From Vigna angularis (taxonomy: Eukaryota > Streptophyta > Magnoliopsida > Fabales > Fabaceae): a DNA stretch of 64,000 nt. Of this stretch, positions 21,458-35,427 are shown one piece after another. Location of the stretch: positions 11,245,001 through 11,309,000 of the forward strand of contig NC_068979.1 of NCBI RefSeq assembly GCF_016808095.1. The letters are read 5' to 3'. The position numbers and the translations under genes were made by a program. The notes beneath the pieces were generated by a model that searched no databases, was not told the origin of the DNA, and was given only the letters and a program-made list of their open reading frames with translations. How positions within the stretch are numbered: the first letter of the stretch is position 1; each line of letters begins with the position of its first letter.

Positions 21458-23640
21458 ATGGGAAAGAGCAAGGTTCTTGTTGTGGGGGGAACTGGGTATG
21501 TGGGAAGGAGGATAGTGAAAGCAAGTCTAGAACAAGGGCATCAAACCTATGTTCTTCAACGTCCAGACTTAGGGTTAGATATCGACAAGTTGCAGATGCT
21601 GCTTTCATTCAAGAAGCAAGGTGCTCACCTTGTGGAGGCTTCTTTTTCTGATCACCAGAGCTTGGTCGATGCTGTGAAACTTGTGGATGTTGTCATTTGC
21701 ACCATGTCTGGGGTTCATTTTCGCTCTCACAACTTGTTGCTGCAGCTTCAACTTGTTGAGGCCATCAAAGTTGCAGGAAATGTCAAGGTATGCATTTTTC
21801 GTGTATACTAAAACGGTGTTCTCATGGATCATATTATAGTATACTCTTTCTGTAAGTTTATTAAAACTACTTAAGCAAATATAGCATAGTTAGACAGGAA
21901 GATTTAATAACATATATAATTTTCAATAAATTTTAAGGAATAAAAGAATGTGTTAAAGAAAAGTTCAAATCAATCTTACTGATAGAGTCACAGAACGTTA
22001 AGGCACGCAACCTTTCTTAAATCAGTGTTTTGTAGCCTTCAAGCCTTAAAGACAAATCAATTATAAGATGCCAAATTCAGCACCGGGTATGCTCTAAATT
22101 GGTTTAACTGCAAATGGTACACATCTGGATGGTTCTTTTAGGATGGATTAACCCGGGATAGACAATATAATTAAGACCTTAACGAAAGTTATGACATTAT
22201 TTTAACCCAACAAATTAAGAAGTTTATGAATCTTCTTTCAACTTTTTCATTTTTACTTAGTCTAAGACTTTGACATAAAGTCATAAGAAAATGACGATGG
22301 AAAAAGTATGCCAGAAGAAATTACATTGGTCTGTGTATTGTGTGTAATGAGGTTTTGAGGCAAAGTGTAATTAGTGTATGCTAATTGGTGGATGTAATTT
22401 CCTGTGCTGGTTTTGAAACAACAATCTTGGTCAGGCCCAGTTCATTAACATATATAGTGTGGCTGACAACCTTATAATGAGAATAGAAATAGTATGTAGA
22501 TAATTTCAAAGTTTTATGAAAATGTTATTCATTTTTGGCTCAAATTTATAATTATAGTACATTTTCATTTTTACATTTGAGTAGAACCGGTGAATCATTG
22601 AATATAATCTCAATCATGCATATATAAAATTTTAGATAAGTTGAATAACATATTTTATTAATGACTGTCCTGTGATAGTAAGAGCTTTTACTTTATTATT
22701 TCTTTTAAGATAGTTATTGTCTTTGAATCACACTTTTGTAATCAATATAAAATTTGTTTGTTGTTTAGCGTTTTCTGCCTTCAGAATTTGGCATGGACCC
22801 TGCACTTATGGGGCATGCACTTGAACCGGGAAGAGTGACATTCGATGAGAAAATGACTGTACGGAAAGCAATTGAAGATGCCAACATCCCTTTCACTTAC
22901 ATCTCTGCTAACTGCTTTGCTGGCTACTTTGTTAGTAACCTCTCTCAAATGGGGACCCTCCTCCCTCCACGAGACAAGGTCATTCTCTATGGTGATGGCA
23001 ATGTCAAAGGTACACAAAATTTTAGTACAATAATAAATCTATAATGCTGTTATTTCTTTTCATTATATGTGTTATTATGCACACTCTTGCTGTCATATTG
23101 TGTGAAACTTATTCATAGTTTAAGAAATTAAGATGCATTCCCATGTGGTCTAACACTTTATACTAAAGAATATCCATTCACAATGCAGCTGTTTTCATGG
23201 ATGAAGATGATGTTGCAACATACACAATCAAGACAATTGATGATCCTCGAACGCTGAACAAGACTGTATACCTAAGACCACCAGAAAACATTCTCACTCA
23301 AAGACAGCTAATTGAGAAGTGGGAGAAGCTCATAGGGAAGCAACTAGAGAAGTCCAGCATAAATGAACAAGATTTTCTTGCTTCCATGAAAGGTAACAGT
23401 ACACCCGGAAGAGAAAGTACTAAACTTTTTGTAGTAATTCTTTTATTTCAACAAAAATGACTTTGGTTAATTCCAGGTTTGGACTATGCAACACAAGTGG
23501 GAGTGGGGCATTTCTACCATATTTTCTATGAAGGGTGTTTGACAAACTTTGAAATAGGAGAAGGTGGAGAAGAAGCTTCAACACTTTATCCAGAGGTGAA
23601 TTACACTCGCATGGATGAATACCTTAAAGTGTATGTGTGA
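21458..23640 (+). CDS. PLR: pinoresinol-lariciresinol reductase, isoflavone reductase-like family
   Basis: Four exons join in frame: 21458-21787, 22769-23009, 23189-23392 and 23477-23640 (939 nt, 312 residues, the usual PLR length). All introns have GT-AG ends. The N-terminus carries the NADPH-binding GxxGxxG (G10, G13, G16 in VVGGTGYVGRR). Exon 2 carries RFLPSEFGMDP and the catalytic lysine (K138 in FDEKM). Later blocks ANIPFTYISANCFAGYF, VGHFYHIFYEGCLTNFEIG and the C-terminal LYPEVNYTRMDEYL fit PLR better than isoflavone or phenylcoumaran reductases. It should reduce pinoresinol to lariciresinol and secoisolariciresinol with NADPH in the cytosol, for lignan synthesis. Substrate preference is family inference. 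No damage is seen. Confidence 0.93.
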
Positions 23641-24203
23641 TGAGATTATAGGCATGAATAAAGTGTAAGTTAGACCAACCAAAAAATTGGGAGCTGGTAT
23701 AATAAAATTATTGAGGAGAGATAACGATGACCTCACTTGCAAGAGATTCTATTTTTTTTTCTGTTGAATGATTTCTGATCATGTCTGCTGTAATTGTGAA
23801 ATTTTATTTTTCATCTGAATTCCCGTATATACAAGAAAATGATGATCGCCTCGATTATTGTTGATGTCCCAATTGGATACTATAACTTGTTGATGACTTG
23901 GTTGATTGCTCCTATTATACTAAAACTTGGATACCATTGTTTATCATAGAGTTATTAGAGAAAAAAAATCAATTTAACAGGAAAGTTATACTAAAAGCTA
24001 CTTGGGAATTTGTATCAAAATTTTGTCCAGTGGAATATTGGTAATAAGGACTTAGCTCTAGAAAAGGAAGAGATAACAAGCTGTTTTGATATGCAACTTT
24101 AGTTGATAAAAGAGAGGGAGAAAATTATTGAGAATATCTAGGGAAAGGGGTATATATATCATTCAATCTAATGGCTAACTTAAAGTATGAAAATTCAAAA
24201 AAT
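23641..24203. other. tail-to-tail spacer between PLR and the MYB-CC gene
   Basis: Convergent 3' regions of the two flanking genes, AT-rich. No further gene seen. Confidence 0.5.
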
Positions 24204-26411
24204 CTACCCCCTATATGAAATCATATTGACATCCATTTCAGCCCCACCAGAAGACATGAGATCATTGCTACCCTTAATGTTTAAGTCAAACTGTATTGAA
24301 CCCCCATCAATCTTGGGCTTTTGATCCCTATTTTGTTCTCTCCCTACTTCCTCATAATGGAAAGCTGAGCCATGGTTCTTATTATAAAAACCGGTCACTT
24401 CTATTATGTTTTCTTTGCTATCTTTATTCATATTTTCCATGAAATTTGACAAAGCAGAGTTGAATTCAGTCAACTGAGCTCTTGATGCTTCAAGACCTCC
24501 TGATCCATCCAAGGAAAGGGTTCTCTGAGCTTTTTCTAACACTGCTTGCAAATACTTCCCTTGTGCCTCTATTCTCATCTGCAACTTCTTCTGTACCTAT
24601 TGCCAACAAAGAAGTTTAACACAAGTGAATCAAGATTTCCTATAGTTGAACAGTAAAAATTAGAAATCACATCTTATAAAAAATTTAATTTAGAACTATG
24701 CAAGTTAAAACTGAGAAATACCTCGAGCTGCTCTTCCAATCTCTTTTGAACTTCAATCTGATGCCTCAGTGCTTCTGCTATTGGGGTTTCTCTATTTTAG
24801 ATATGAAGATTAGTTAGGAAAAGGAGAAACCAAACAAGTGCAAGAAGTGAGTTGCATTTGCACAAAGCTAAAAGAGCTAAATTTAGATGAGACTTTGGTT
24901 CATAGAAACTATAGTTATGCATATGATCTGAAACATACCCCCCTTCATTATCACCTCTGTAAGTAGTGTTAGGCCCTGAAGAACGAGTGCTAAAATTTAC
25001 AAACGAACATCCTAAAAACAAACAGAAACATGGAAAGAACATTATTACGTTATTATCAAACATTTCCAGATTTTTATGTTCTCTATTTAAGTAGTTTCTT
25101 AAGGTAAATCCACCTATAACTGTTCTAAACGATTTGTTAAAGAATTGCATAGTATACTCAGTGTTTGTCAAAACTTCAAACGGACTCACTACTGTTCTCT
25201 TTGTTCAGTTCCTCGTTTTGTTTTCGAGTCTGCTGTCCAAGTCTATACTTCTGCAAATAAACAAAACAACAATGCAAAATTATGCTTCCAAATGGTAATT
25301 CTTTGAAGATGGTTTAGGAGAAAACAAGAAAATTCTTTGATGTTTCGTGAATTCCAAATATCATTCACATATAAATTCAGTATTTTCACTCCTTCATTTG
25401 CACTACTTTGTTTCCATCTTTCTACAAGATTTTTGTATGCTACTAAATAATTAATGATAATATCAAATCAAAATAACATATACTTTGTCTTTTACACTTC
25501 TCCATCTATTTTTCTTTCTACATTTTGTAAACGGTACCCTCATGAATCAAATCTAGTATATGCAAGTTAAATCTAATTACCTGTAAATGGCTCTTCAAAT
25601 GATACAGTGTCAGACCTTTCAACCCCATTAACCTCAGAACAGACTTGGGAGTGGCCTCTGAACAAAAAACAAAACATTTCAGATTAATGTCGTTTTCTGA
25701 CAAAGCAGAAACCTTCACCAGCATCAAACCAGAAGATTATAAAATATTAAAAATGATAAGGATTGAGTAAACATTGGATTAGCCCACAGAGACATTAGCT
25801 GTACAAGCAAAACCCCTAGAGCAAAAAGCTTGAAGGAAAGTGATTGGTTATTTCCATCACTTTCTGAACCAACGATTTGTACCGCAAAAATGTACAGAGG
25901 AGGGAAACACCAAATGCTACTTTAATTTCAGGCTACATCAGCATGCAGATTATACGAACAACCGTTTGATAGAAAATACATAATTCTGTGACCAACCAAT
26001 TTCTTGATTTGGCGCAGCAAGTAATCGTAGTTTCTAAAAGCACCCCATTACTCCACCTTTTTTCTACCCTTTCTGAACTCCAGTTTCAACAAAAACTTAT
26101 CTCTCAAGTTAACTTTTCTGTGTCAACAACACCAACAAAGATAAAAGTTGAGAAAATATTTTCACGAATCATAATGCACATTTTTTAAATTCAACATACA
26201 AAACACAGACAGAAGAATTTGTGAAGTAAAAGTGCTTTTCAACTCTCAAAATTGAAATCCAAACACTATACATACTATCGGGGCCACCAAGCTTTGTAAC
26301 TGCATCCACAAAGCGATCATGAAGATCTGCTGTCCATCTTAGCCTTGGCTTCGGGTCTCGTGTCATAGTCATCACCAACCCATTATAACTTTCTCTTCCT
26401 CCACCTTCCAT
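24204..26411 (-). CDS. MYB-CC transcription factor, PHR1-like family, closest to PHL11 type
   Basis: Six minus-strand exons join in frame: 26276-26411, 25581-25657, 25190-25250, 24939-25011, 24722-24791 and 24204-24596 (810 nt, 269 residues). The start is the ATG at 26411; the GTG just upstream is not needed. Exons 1-2 encode a single Myb/GARP-type DNA-binding domain (KPRLRWTADLHDRFVDAV, then ATPKSVLRLMGLKGLTLYHL, KSHLQ). Exons 5-6 encode the MYB-CC coiled coil with the LHEQLE-like box (AEALRHQIEVQKRLEEQLE, VQKKLQMRIEAQGKYLQAVL). Family members act in the nucleus on phosphate and developmental genes by binding as dimers; the specific role here is unknown. The C-terminus ends in a short FDLNIKG motif, recalling EAR-like repressor motifs. 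Confidence 0.92.
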
Positions 26412-29400
26412 CACTCACTCACTTCTTATGCTGCACCTTCAATTCAACTACCACCACTCTCGTTTTCTTTTCAACTTAAAAAGCAAATTCCAACAATCCC
26501 ACTTGCAGAGCTTTTGCTTTATACCTCAGCCAAACAGCACCTTCATTCTACTATCCCAAAAGCGGAAAAGAAGAAAGGAAAAAGAAGGGATCAGCGTAGA
26601 CCACAAGAAGATATACCATATACCCTTGGCAACTGGACACTGATGGAAGAAGAATATGTAATTCCACAACACACAACTCACAACATAAACCACCCCAAAG
26701 GAAAACACACTCTGATTCTTATCAATAATAACCTATCGGAACCAAACCATAAACACCAAACAAGTCAGCACAGAACATCATTGATTAGACACAAACAGAG
26801 CACTAGTGCGGCTAAAATAGAAAAAAAAAAAAAAGGTGGCTCTATGGCGTAAGAAGCAACACTAGTAATAACAAAAGCATTAAATGCGGCGTTTGATGGG
26901 CTTTTATATTGCTGTTTTGTAACAGTAATTCAATTATTTTGTTTGTAGTAATAAATAATTAACTGTCGCTAAATATTATCGTTTTGGTGCAATACATTAT
27001 GTATACATGACATGATACTGTATTATGACTAATTAATAATATGAAAATTATTATAAGGTTGTAGAAATTAGAAGCTACAATTTAGTTATAGGAACATGTT
27101 AGAGGAAATCTCGGCGACGAATCCGAAGTAACATCGTGGATACTATGTTATTTAATCCGGAAGATGAAAGAGCAAGGTTGTTTCTTGGGGCGCATTGAGA
27201 CCGTTGGATGAGAATAACAAGAGAGGGTAAGCGATCCAACGGACGAAAATGCAGGATGGATGACACGTGGATGCCAGCGTGGAAGATTCGGAGAAGAGAG
27301 AAATTAGCTAAAAATGAATGATGAGAGTTAGAGAGTCACATCACATGGATTGGATTGGAAGGAGGGGGAAGTGGGACCCACTAAACGAACACGTTTTGGT
27401 TTGTCCGTTGGGGATGGCCACGGAAGAATATTCTCTCTCCCGCGGAGGAACTGAGGTGGGAGATGCATGCTCTGTCAATACCCCATTTTTTATTTTTTTT
27501 AAAATTATTTAGTAAAATTTATCCATTGTATTTAACATGTTTTTGTAAATAAAATAAAAACGAACGAGATAAAAAATGGGACCTTTTTTTTTTATTTTTA
27601 TCCAAAATGAGTAACAACAAAAGAACAAAACAATGTTCTGTTCTGTTCTGTTCTTTCCCGAATACTGTTGTTTGGGTGCAGAATTTGTATAATGTGGTCC
27701 AATAATATATAAGTTGTTTCAAACATTATATATATATATATATATAATTATAGGATGTTTTTTCTGTTCCAAGTCTCTTATTCAGCAAAAAGAAATAAAA
27801 AAAATAACAGTTTGTATATAATGTGGTATGAAACTGTTTGAATAGTAATAAGTTGATTGCAGGAATGTTTAGTCCGTGAAGAGGTGATAATCTTCCAGAT
27901 CTAACACAGAGTTCTTCTGTCTTTTCTTATTGCTTTTTATCTTCTTCTCCTCATTTTTTATTGCATGGATTTTATTCCTTTTGTTCTTTCTGGGTCCATC
28001 TTAATTAGCTTCAGACACTACATATATATCTCTTACACTGTTCTATCCACTAATCACAATTACTTTTAATAGACTGCTAAAAAGTTAACTTATGTTAATG
28101 ACAATTAATCACGGATTTGAAACTCAACCATAATAATCCAAAGGGTTTGTTGGTGATTCTTCATTTACTGCTTTTTATAACAATTCTCTTCACACATCCT
28201 TTTTGGTAGATGTAAGTGGAGTTATTTTAAAATTTTCTTCTACTTAAAAGGAGAAATTTGACCAAATAAAATTCAAAACAAAACTTAAAAAGGCCCTTAT
28301 TATATGATTTTTCAAAAAAATAAAAAGCTTTTAACTTTTACTTTATTCCTTTATTTCGAATTTGAATTTCCAAACTTACAACCTCATGGAATGATTAAAT
28401 GATTTAAGATATTTTTTTTTATGAGATTTAAGTGTTGTTTAGTCTAAAAACAATACTATGAATTTGTAGAAAATGACAAATGGTGAATTAGATTAAGAGC
28501 CGGCAATGTTATGAATATAGTATGATAGAACATGACAAGTTGGCACTTATGGCAATCGAATCTACTATGGATCACATGTTCGGTTGGCTAAAATACAATG
28601 TCATGATGGTGGGAGAAATGTTCAAAATCGCATGCCCACACCATAGCTTGTTTCTTCCAAGGTTGACACATTCACTTTTTTAATTATATTCTACCCTTTT
28701 CTAAAGCAGCTTCTCTTTTGAACACAAGTTTTTCTTCTACAATTCAGAAGACAAAATTGTGATCAATGCATTCATATAGCAAAGTTATTCAAATAGTAGT
28801 ATTATATTAAAAAGAAATTATGCTGAGAAATTGTCAAAAGAAATCAGCACGTCCTATAATCCTTTAGTAGTATTATATACCTACCTACCAGTTTTCAAAA
28901 TGCAAGTTATAAAGGGACTAAGCATTTGATGCTCTAATTTGTTCATTTTCTAGGAATGGATACGTTTAAAGAAGTTCAACTCTCACTCAAATCCACAGAG
29001 CCAGTTTCACATACTCCAATTTTAGTAAAGTTGGAGGACTATGCCCAAACAATCCTACCATTTACTTTTATATTTTTTGTTTGTTTGTTTCAATTCAACA
29101 ATCTTATACTATTTAAGAGTTAAAATTAATAACAATTTAAATATATTTTTTTCTTAATGTTTTATAGTTTCTTTTATATTTCTTAATGTTTTATAGTTTC
29201 TTTTAAGAATAAAATTCTAATGGAGTTTTTAATTCTAAAAGAAACAATATCTTTGATACGAATAATTGATATTAATGATGTTGTTTCAATTAATTTCAGG
29301 TCTGAATATTGATGTATCTTTGGGAAAAAAACAAAGTTTCAAGCACAATCATTTATTTCCTCCGAGCTAGATACTTGTTTCAATATGTTTCACATAATTT

Positions 29401-29973
29401 TAAAATTAAAATTAAAGATAATTTAAATACGCATTCTTCTATTAATTTTTTTACGTATCTTTTAATAACAAAACTATAACGAATTTATAAACTTTAAAAT
29501 AGACCATACTTCAAATTATGTAATTGATATGAACAATATTATTTCAATAAATTTGATATTAGAACAATTCATAAGCTTGAATCATCTTAACCATGATTAA
29601 AATCAATAAGTAGTGTGATTTCAAAATTGTTTTTTATGAGGATATTACCAACAGGCCCATGTGACAAGATATTCTTCATAAAAATTACTTAGGAATAAGT
29701 ATTACTTTCATGTGAATCTTGTACACCATCGCGTTTAAAATTGAAGGAAAATAAACACTTTCATTCATAGTAATTTATGACCAACTCTTCACAACCTCTT
29801 CTATGATCTAACACGACTTCTTCTAACACTAGTTAGTTTTTATTGAATTAGATCCTGCAAATTATGCTTACGTTTTTAAATGCTTTTCAACATATACAAT
29901 AAAAATGTGGTACCAACATGAACAATCTGGCAAACAAAATATCTCTTTCCATCTCTGTAAACATGATGAAAAT
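26412..29973. other. 3.6 kb intergenic region upstream of the MYB-CC gene
   Basis: The first few hundred bases are the leader/promoter side of the MYB-CC gene. A (TA)n run lies at about 27725-27748. The remainder is AT-rich with no recognisable gene or transposon ends. Confidence 0.45.
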
Positions 29974-29978
29974 AATAC

Positions 29979-30516
29979 TCTTGTAGAAGTTGATATAAAA
30001 GAATAAAGATCACGAACAAATGATTTCAAGAAGCGTGTAGATTATTGTCCTTAAAAACTTATCCGCAATGTATTGCGCAAGTCCCCCAAGATACAACAAG
30101 AACTTTTAAAAAATTTTGAGGATCTCAGAACTAACAAGGATCTCTAAAAAGAGAACAAAATAAACCCAAAATATTTTTAGGAAAAGAAGAAAAGAGAAAG
30201 AATGAAACTAATAGAAGAGAGAATGAAAGAATAATGGTTTTTGATGATCTTTAGAGAGAATGAAATGCTCTATTTATAAAGCATGAAAAGGAGTGATCCG
30301 AGGAAAAGATCTTGCGGAAGAAGCTTCCCGAAATTGTGCCTTGCAGATGAGTGAAACCACTCTTTGAACGTGGATGATCCTGAGCGTGACTTGCGGATAA
30401 GTGGTATTGACCACTTGGAGTTGCAACATTCCAACGTTCCTTATGGAACGTGGACAACCAAACCAACTTAGATATTTTGCAATATAACGGCACTGTAGGC
30501 ACTCCTTTTTATAACA
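29979..30516 (-). repeat. 3' LTR of copia element A
   Basis: 538 bp, aligned with 34910-35422 over its whole length. The minus strand contains the TATA-like TTTATAAATAGAG at about 30265-30280, the probable promoter copy. Its terminal TG has become TC. Confidence 0.85.
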
Positions 30517-30899
30517 ACCCCCACATATTACAAAATATATATATATACATAAGAGATGAAAGAGATAGAAAAGAAATTATTCTGGGTTTCACAAGATGTA
30601 ATGCATTAGAGGTGCATAACAAGCTATATGAACCAGTCTTAGATCAAGAAACATAACACACATTGTAGTTGGTATAGCAAGCTATATGAACCAAGGACAC
30701 TTGACGTGTATTAAAGGTTTATCAATCACAATACACCCTCACAATCCTTGTTATTATCGTTGTATTGCACTTACTAGGTCATGTGTGTGCCCGATATTCA
30801 TGAGTGCTCTAGAGATCATGCCAAGGTCTCATGCAAGCGGCTCCACTTGACACTCATATAGGTAATTTCATCAAGTCTATGCTGCAAATCATACACCAC

Positions 30900-33800
30900 G
30901 TGTAAGGGATATGAAGATCATTAAAAACTTTGTTTAATTACAAATTTTATCCTCTCAAAGATGTAGTCTCTAGCACTTTCACACACACCATAGGAATGAA
31001 CTATTTGATTTAAAATCAAATTAGTGTTATCAGAACTAACAAGTGACTTATTTTTACCCATATGAACCTTATTCATGGGATCTTCAATCACAAAGGTTGA
31101 GTTACTATCACTTGTTTGTTTGTCAGTGGCTTAAGTTCCATTTCCTTCGATGTTTCTAAGATCATATTTCTTCCTAAGGGTTTTGTCAGAGGGTCTGCTA
31201 GATTCTGTTCTGACTTCACATAGTCAATGAAAATAGTTCCACTCTTTAGCAACTGTTTCACCAAATTGTGTCTCAATTAGATATGTCTATTTGTTCCATT
31301 GTAATTCTTGTTTTTAGCTATATCTATTGCCGATTGGCAATCATAGTGTATTGACACCGATGGAGTTGGTTTCATTCCTAGTGAAATGTTTGCTAAGAAG
31401 TTTTTCAACCACTCAGCCTTACTACCAGCCATCTCAAGAGCGACAAACTCATATTTTATTGTTGATCTTGCAATAATTGTTTGTCTGGCTGATCTCCATA
31501 TAATCATATCACCCTCAAGTGTAAATACATAACCACTAGTGGATTTTGTCTCATCTAAATCTAAGATCTAGTTAACATCATTGTACCCTTCTATAGTACA
31601 ACCATAAATCCACTATAATTCAATGGCATAATCCATTGAACCTCTTAAGTATCTCATAAGCCTAGAAAGTGCATCCCAATGTTCTTGATTTGGACATTGA
31701 GTGTACCTACTCAGTCTATCTACTACATAAGCAATATCAGGTCTACAAAAGCTCATCAAGTGTAGTAAGCTCCCAATTATTTGGGCATACTGAGGCTAAG
31801 ATATAGATTCTTCTATATTTTTTATTAATTTAGAGTTAACATTATAAGGGTTACTCACGGGTGTGAAATCATAATACCCAAACTTCTTCAGAAGTTTCTC
31901 AATGTATTTTTTCTTGAATAATAATATACCATCTCCCTTCTTTATGATTCTAACACCTAAAATTACATTGACTTCACCCATGTCTTTCATTTCAAAGTTC
32001 AATCCTGGAAACAGTTTAGTTCTAGCGACAATTTCATTGCATGTAGCAAAAATTAACATGTCATCCACATACAAACATATAATGACACAATCACCATTTT
32101 CAAATTTAGAGTAGACGCATTTATCAGCATCATTAGGCGAAAAACTATCACATAGCAATACATTATCAAGTTTTTCATGCCATTTTTTTGGTGATTGCTT
32201 CAACCCATACAAAGATTTTAAAAGTTTACATACTTTATTCGCTTGACTAGGTACAACACACCCTTTAGGTTGAGTCATATAAATTTCCTCCTCCAAATCA
32301 TCATTTAAAAAGGCATTTTTAACATCCATTTGGTGTATAACTAGCTTATGGATGAAAACTAAGGCTAACAATACTCTAATAGAGAAAATCCTAGTCGTAG
32401 AGGCAAAATGTCAAAATAATATATGTTGGGTTTTTTAGTAAAACCTTTTGCTACTAATCTTACCTTATACTTCTCTATAGATCCACCAAGATGATACTTT
32501 TTCTTAAAGATCCACTTACAACTAATGGATTTTGCTCATTTAGGCAAATATACTAAGGTCTAAGTATTATTTTTCTAAATTGATCAATTTCAATCTTAAT
32601 GGCTTTATCCACTTTTTTTGCATCAGGAGCACTGATGGCTTCTACAAAGCTACTTGGATCATTATCAACTAGATATGTATAAAAATCATTACCAAATGAA
32701 GTTTCCTTCCTCTGTCTTTTACTTCTTCTTAATTCTTCATACAAGACATCATTATTATTATTATCTACAGGCTGAGAAGTCTCACTAACCTTTAAAGGAA
32801 AAACATGTTAAAAAACCTCAGCATTTTTTGTCTCCATTATAGAATTACTTTCAAGTATATCACTTTTAAGAACTAGAAACCTATAGGCAACATTATGTTC
32901 AGCATAGCCTAAGAACATGCAATCAAAGGTCTTAGAGCCTATTTTCCTTTTCTTAGGATCGGGTAACATCACCTTAGCTAAGCACCCCCACACTCTTAGA
33001 TATTTAAGGTTAGGTTGATAACCTCTCCATAGCTCATAGGGAGTTTTACTAGATTTCTTATGAGGTATTATATTTTCTAAAAAACATGCATTAAGCAAGG
33101 CTTCTCCGCAAAGATTATCAGGTGCACTAAAACTAATAAGCATCACATTCATCATCTCCTTAAGAGTTCTATTCTTTCTATCAGCTACTCCATTAGACTC
33201 GGGTGAATAGGGTGGGGTTACTTCATGGATGATACCTTCTTTAATACAAAAGTCATTAAACAATACATATTCACCACCTCATTCTGATCTAATCCTCTTA
33301 ATTTTATTATTTTTCTACTTCTGCTTTATAGGTTAGAAACACATCAAAGACTTCATCGTTATGTTTGATTAAATACACCTTAGTGTATCTAGAATAATCA
33401 TCTATAAAAGTTATAAAATAATTTTTACCTCCTCTAGACATGGTTTGTTTTAAATTAGCTAGATTAGTATGAATTAACCTTAACAATTCAGTTTGATAAT
33501 CTACAGAATAACATTTTTTTGTTATTTTAAATTCTACACATATATCATATTTACTATTCTATTTATCATGCATATTAATTAATCCTAGTCTTTGTAATTT
33601 CATAACATAGGAAGAATTCACATGTCCTAATCTAACATGTCATATATCATATGAGTCAACAATATAAGCAGAAGAAGACGATTCATTAATATTTTCATAA
33701 ATGTTAAGTACAAAGAGACCTTGATCACAATATCCCTTGCCCACAAAAAACATTATTTTTTGTCATTACAGTTTTGTCAGACTCGAATGACACTTTAACC

Positions 33801-34060
33801 CCCACTTTTTTCAATAGTGTTACAAAGATTAAATTAACTCTGATTGATGGCACATGTAACACATCACTCAATGCCATAGTATGTCTAGATGTGAGTTTGA
33901 GAAGAACTTTCTCTTTTCCCATAACAAGAGTTGTCCTGGAATCACCAAGGTAGACATGTTCTTCTTCATCTCCTATACTAGTGTAAGAGGTAAAATAACT
34001 TATGTTTGGACAGATATGTCTGATAGCACCAGAGTCTACCACTCACTTGCTTACATTGGT
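30900..34060 (-). pseudogene. copia A pol remnant (protease, integrase, RT, RNase H)
   Basis: On the minus strand, from high to low coordinates, one reads a protease-like MVDSGAIRHICPN (34042). The integrase C-terminal half follows at 32808-33263 (PYSPESNGVADRKNRTL, FLENIIPHKK, then YLRVWGCLAKV), and the RT at 31796-32371 (HQMDVKNAFLN, LYGLKQSPKKW, LYVDDML). RNase H comes last, at 31088-31507 (ARSTIKYEFVAL, DCQSAIDIAKN, LADPLTKPL). Several frameshifts and stops separate the blocks, for instance at 31796 and 31277. The order integrase before RT shows the copia type. No single chain can be made. Confidence 0.88.
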
Positions 34061-34089
34061 CATCAGATTTACTTGAGAAACGACCACGA

Positions 34090-34896
34090 CAATAATGTCA
34101 TTTCTTCTTAAAGGTGGGGTTAGATGCGTTGGGACGAGATTTTCGAAAATTATTTTTCCTATTGTGATCAAGTTTATGTTCGTACCTTTTTGAAGCAAGT
34201 TTGTCTTCTATCATGTTTGCTTTTGCTGACAAAGTTTTGGCCCTCACAACAACACTATTTCTTGTTGGTATCTTCAATAATTATGTGAGTGATCAGGTCT
34301 GAAAGTGACATTTGCTTGTGTCTATGTTTTAGTTGTTGCTTGTAATCAATTTAGGAAGGCTACAATTTCTCGATCAGAAGCTCTGAAACAAATTCATCTG
34401 ATAGAAGAATGTTTTTTGCTTTGATCTCTTCGAGCAGCTTCTGATACTCATTGATTTGCGACTTTATGTCCTTGTGTTCAACCACTTCCCAACGATAGTA
34501 ATTCCCAATAATGAACCTTTGTCTAATAATATCGTCAACAGTGTATTTCAGAATTAACGAATCCTAAATGTCTTTCGCTTCCTTATAGGAACAATACACA
34601 TCGAACAAATCGTTAGAGAGTGCATTAAGTAAAGTATGTCAACATACCTTGTTTGTATGAACTCAATCTTCAACTTGTTTCGAATTTGGAGGGAGACTAG
34701 AGTCATGTTTTGAAGAAGAAAGAGCAAAGGCGACTTCGTACATGTCTAAGAGGGTTGACACACGTTCTTGCCAGCATCGAAAATTCTGACCAGAGAAGAC
34801 TTCAATTTTTTATACATCCGAAAAGGGTTTCGCAAAGACCGTCTGAGTTCCAAAAATAATATTTTGATTCTCCGGAATTGAGTTGTTGTCAGCCAT
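34090..34896 (-). pseudogene. copia A gag remnant
   Basis: The ATG at 34896 opens MADNNSIPENQ and later FGTQTVFAKPFSDV, a typical start for this copia group, then a stop. After it QNFRCWQERVSTLLDMYEVA and similar gag text continue in frame pieces. The gag start lies only about 14 bases inside the LTR, so the leader is extremely short. Confidence 0.7.
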
Positions 34897-34994
34897 AAGT
34901 CCTTAATATTGTTGTAGAAGCTGACTATAAAAGAATAGAGATCACGAACAAAGGACTTTCCGAGGCGTGTAGATCATTGTTCTTAAGGACTTAT
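34895..34994 (-). other. 12-bp inverted repeat spanning the LTR/internal junction of element A
   Basis: ATAAGTCCTTAA (34895-34906) just inside the 5' LTR and TTAAGGACTTAT (34983-34994) in the U5 part of the LTR are perfectly complementary with a 76-base loop. In the element's RNA they would form a hairpin covering the place where the primer-binding site should be. No initiator-Met site is seen there. Confidence 0.7.
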
Positions 34995-35422
34995 CCGTAA
35001 TGTATTGTGCAAGTCTTCCAAGATACAACATGAATTTTTCAGAATTTTTTAGAATATCAAAACTAGTAAGGATCTCTAAAAAGAAAATAAAATAAATCCA
35101 TAATATTTTTAGGAAAAGAAGAAAAAAGAAAGAATGAAACTAATAGAAGTGACAATGAGAGAAGAGTGATCTTTAGAGATAATGAAGTGCTCTATTTGTA
35201 GAGCATGAAAATGAGTGTTCCAAGGAGTGAAGAAGCTTTCCGAAACTGTGCCTTGCGGACGAGTAAAACTACTCTTAGAACGTAGATGATCCTGAGCGGG
35301 ACTTTTGCGAATAAGTGGTATTCACCATTTGGAGTTGCAATGTTCAAACGTTCCTTACGAACGTAAACAACCAAATCAACTTAGATATTTTGCAATATAA
35401 CGGCACACTCCTTTTTATAACA
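34910..35422 (-). repeat. 5' LTR of copia element A
   Basis: 513 bp, starts TGTTGTAGAAG and ends TTATAACA; direct copy of 29979-30516 with several small indels. Confidence 0.85.
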
Positions 35423-35427
35423 AATAT

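Larger units (their letters stand above)
29979..35422 (-). mobile_element. Ty1/copia retrotransposon A, complete ends, decayed coding region
   Basis: Two LTRs in direct orientation (29979-30516 and 34910-35422) bound a minus-strand gag-pol. Flanking five bases are AATAC (29974-29978) and AATAT (35423-35427), a 4/5 target-site duplication. A G-rich polypurine tract (minus strand GTGGGGGT, about 30517-30526) adjoins the 3' LTR. The LTRs differ at many positions and the frames are broken, so the insertion is old. Confidence 0.9.

Noticed and set aside
26412..26414. GTG start one codon upstream in the MYB-CC gene
   Set aside because: The ATG at 26411 directly follows and is the usual start.
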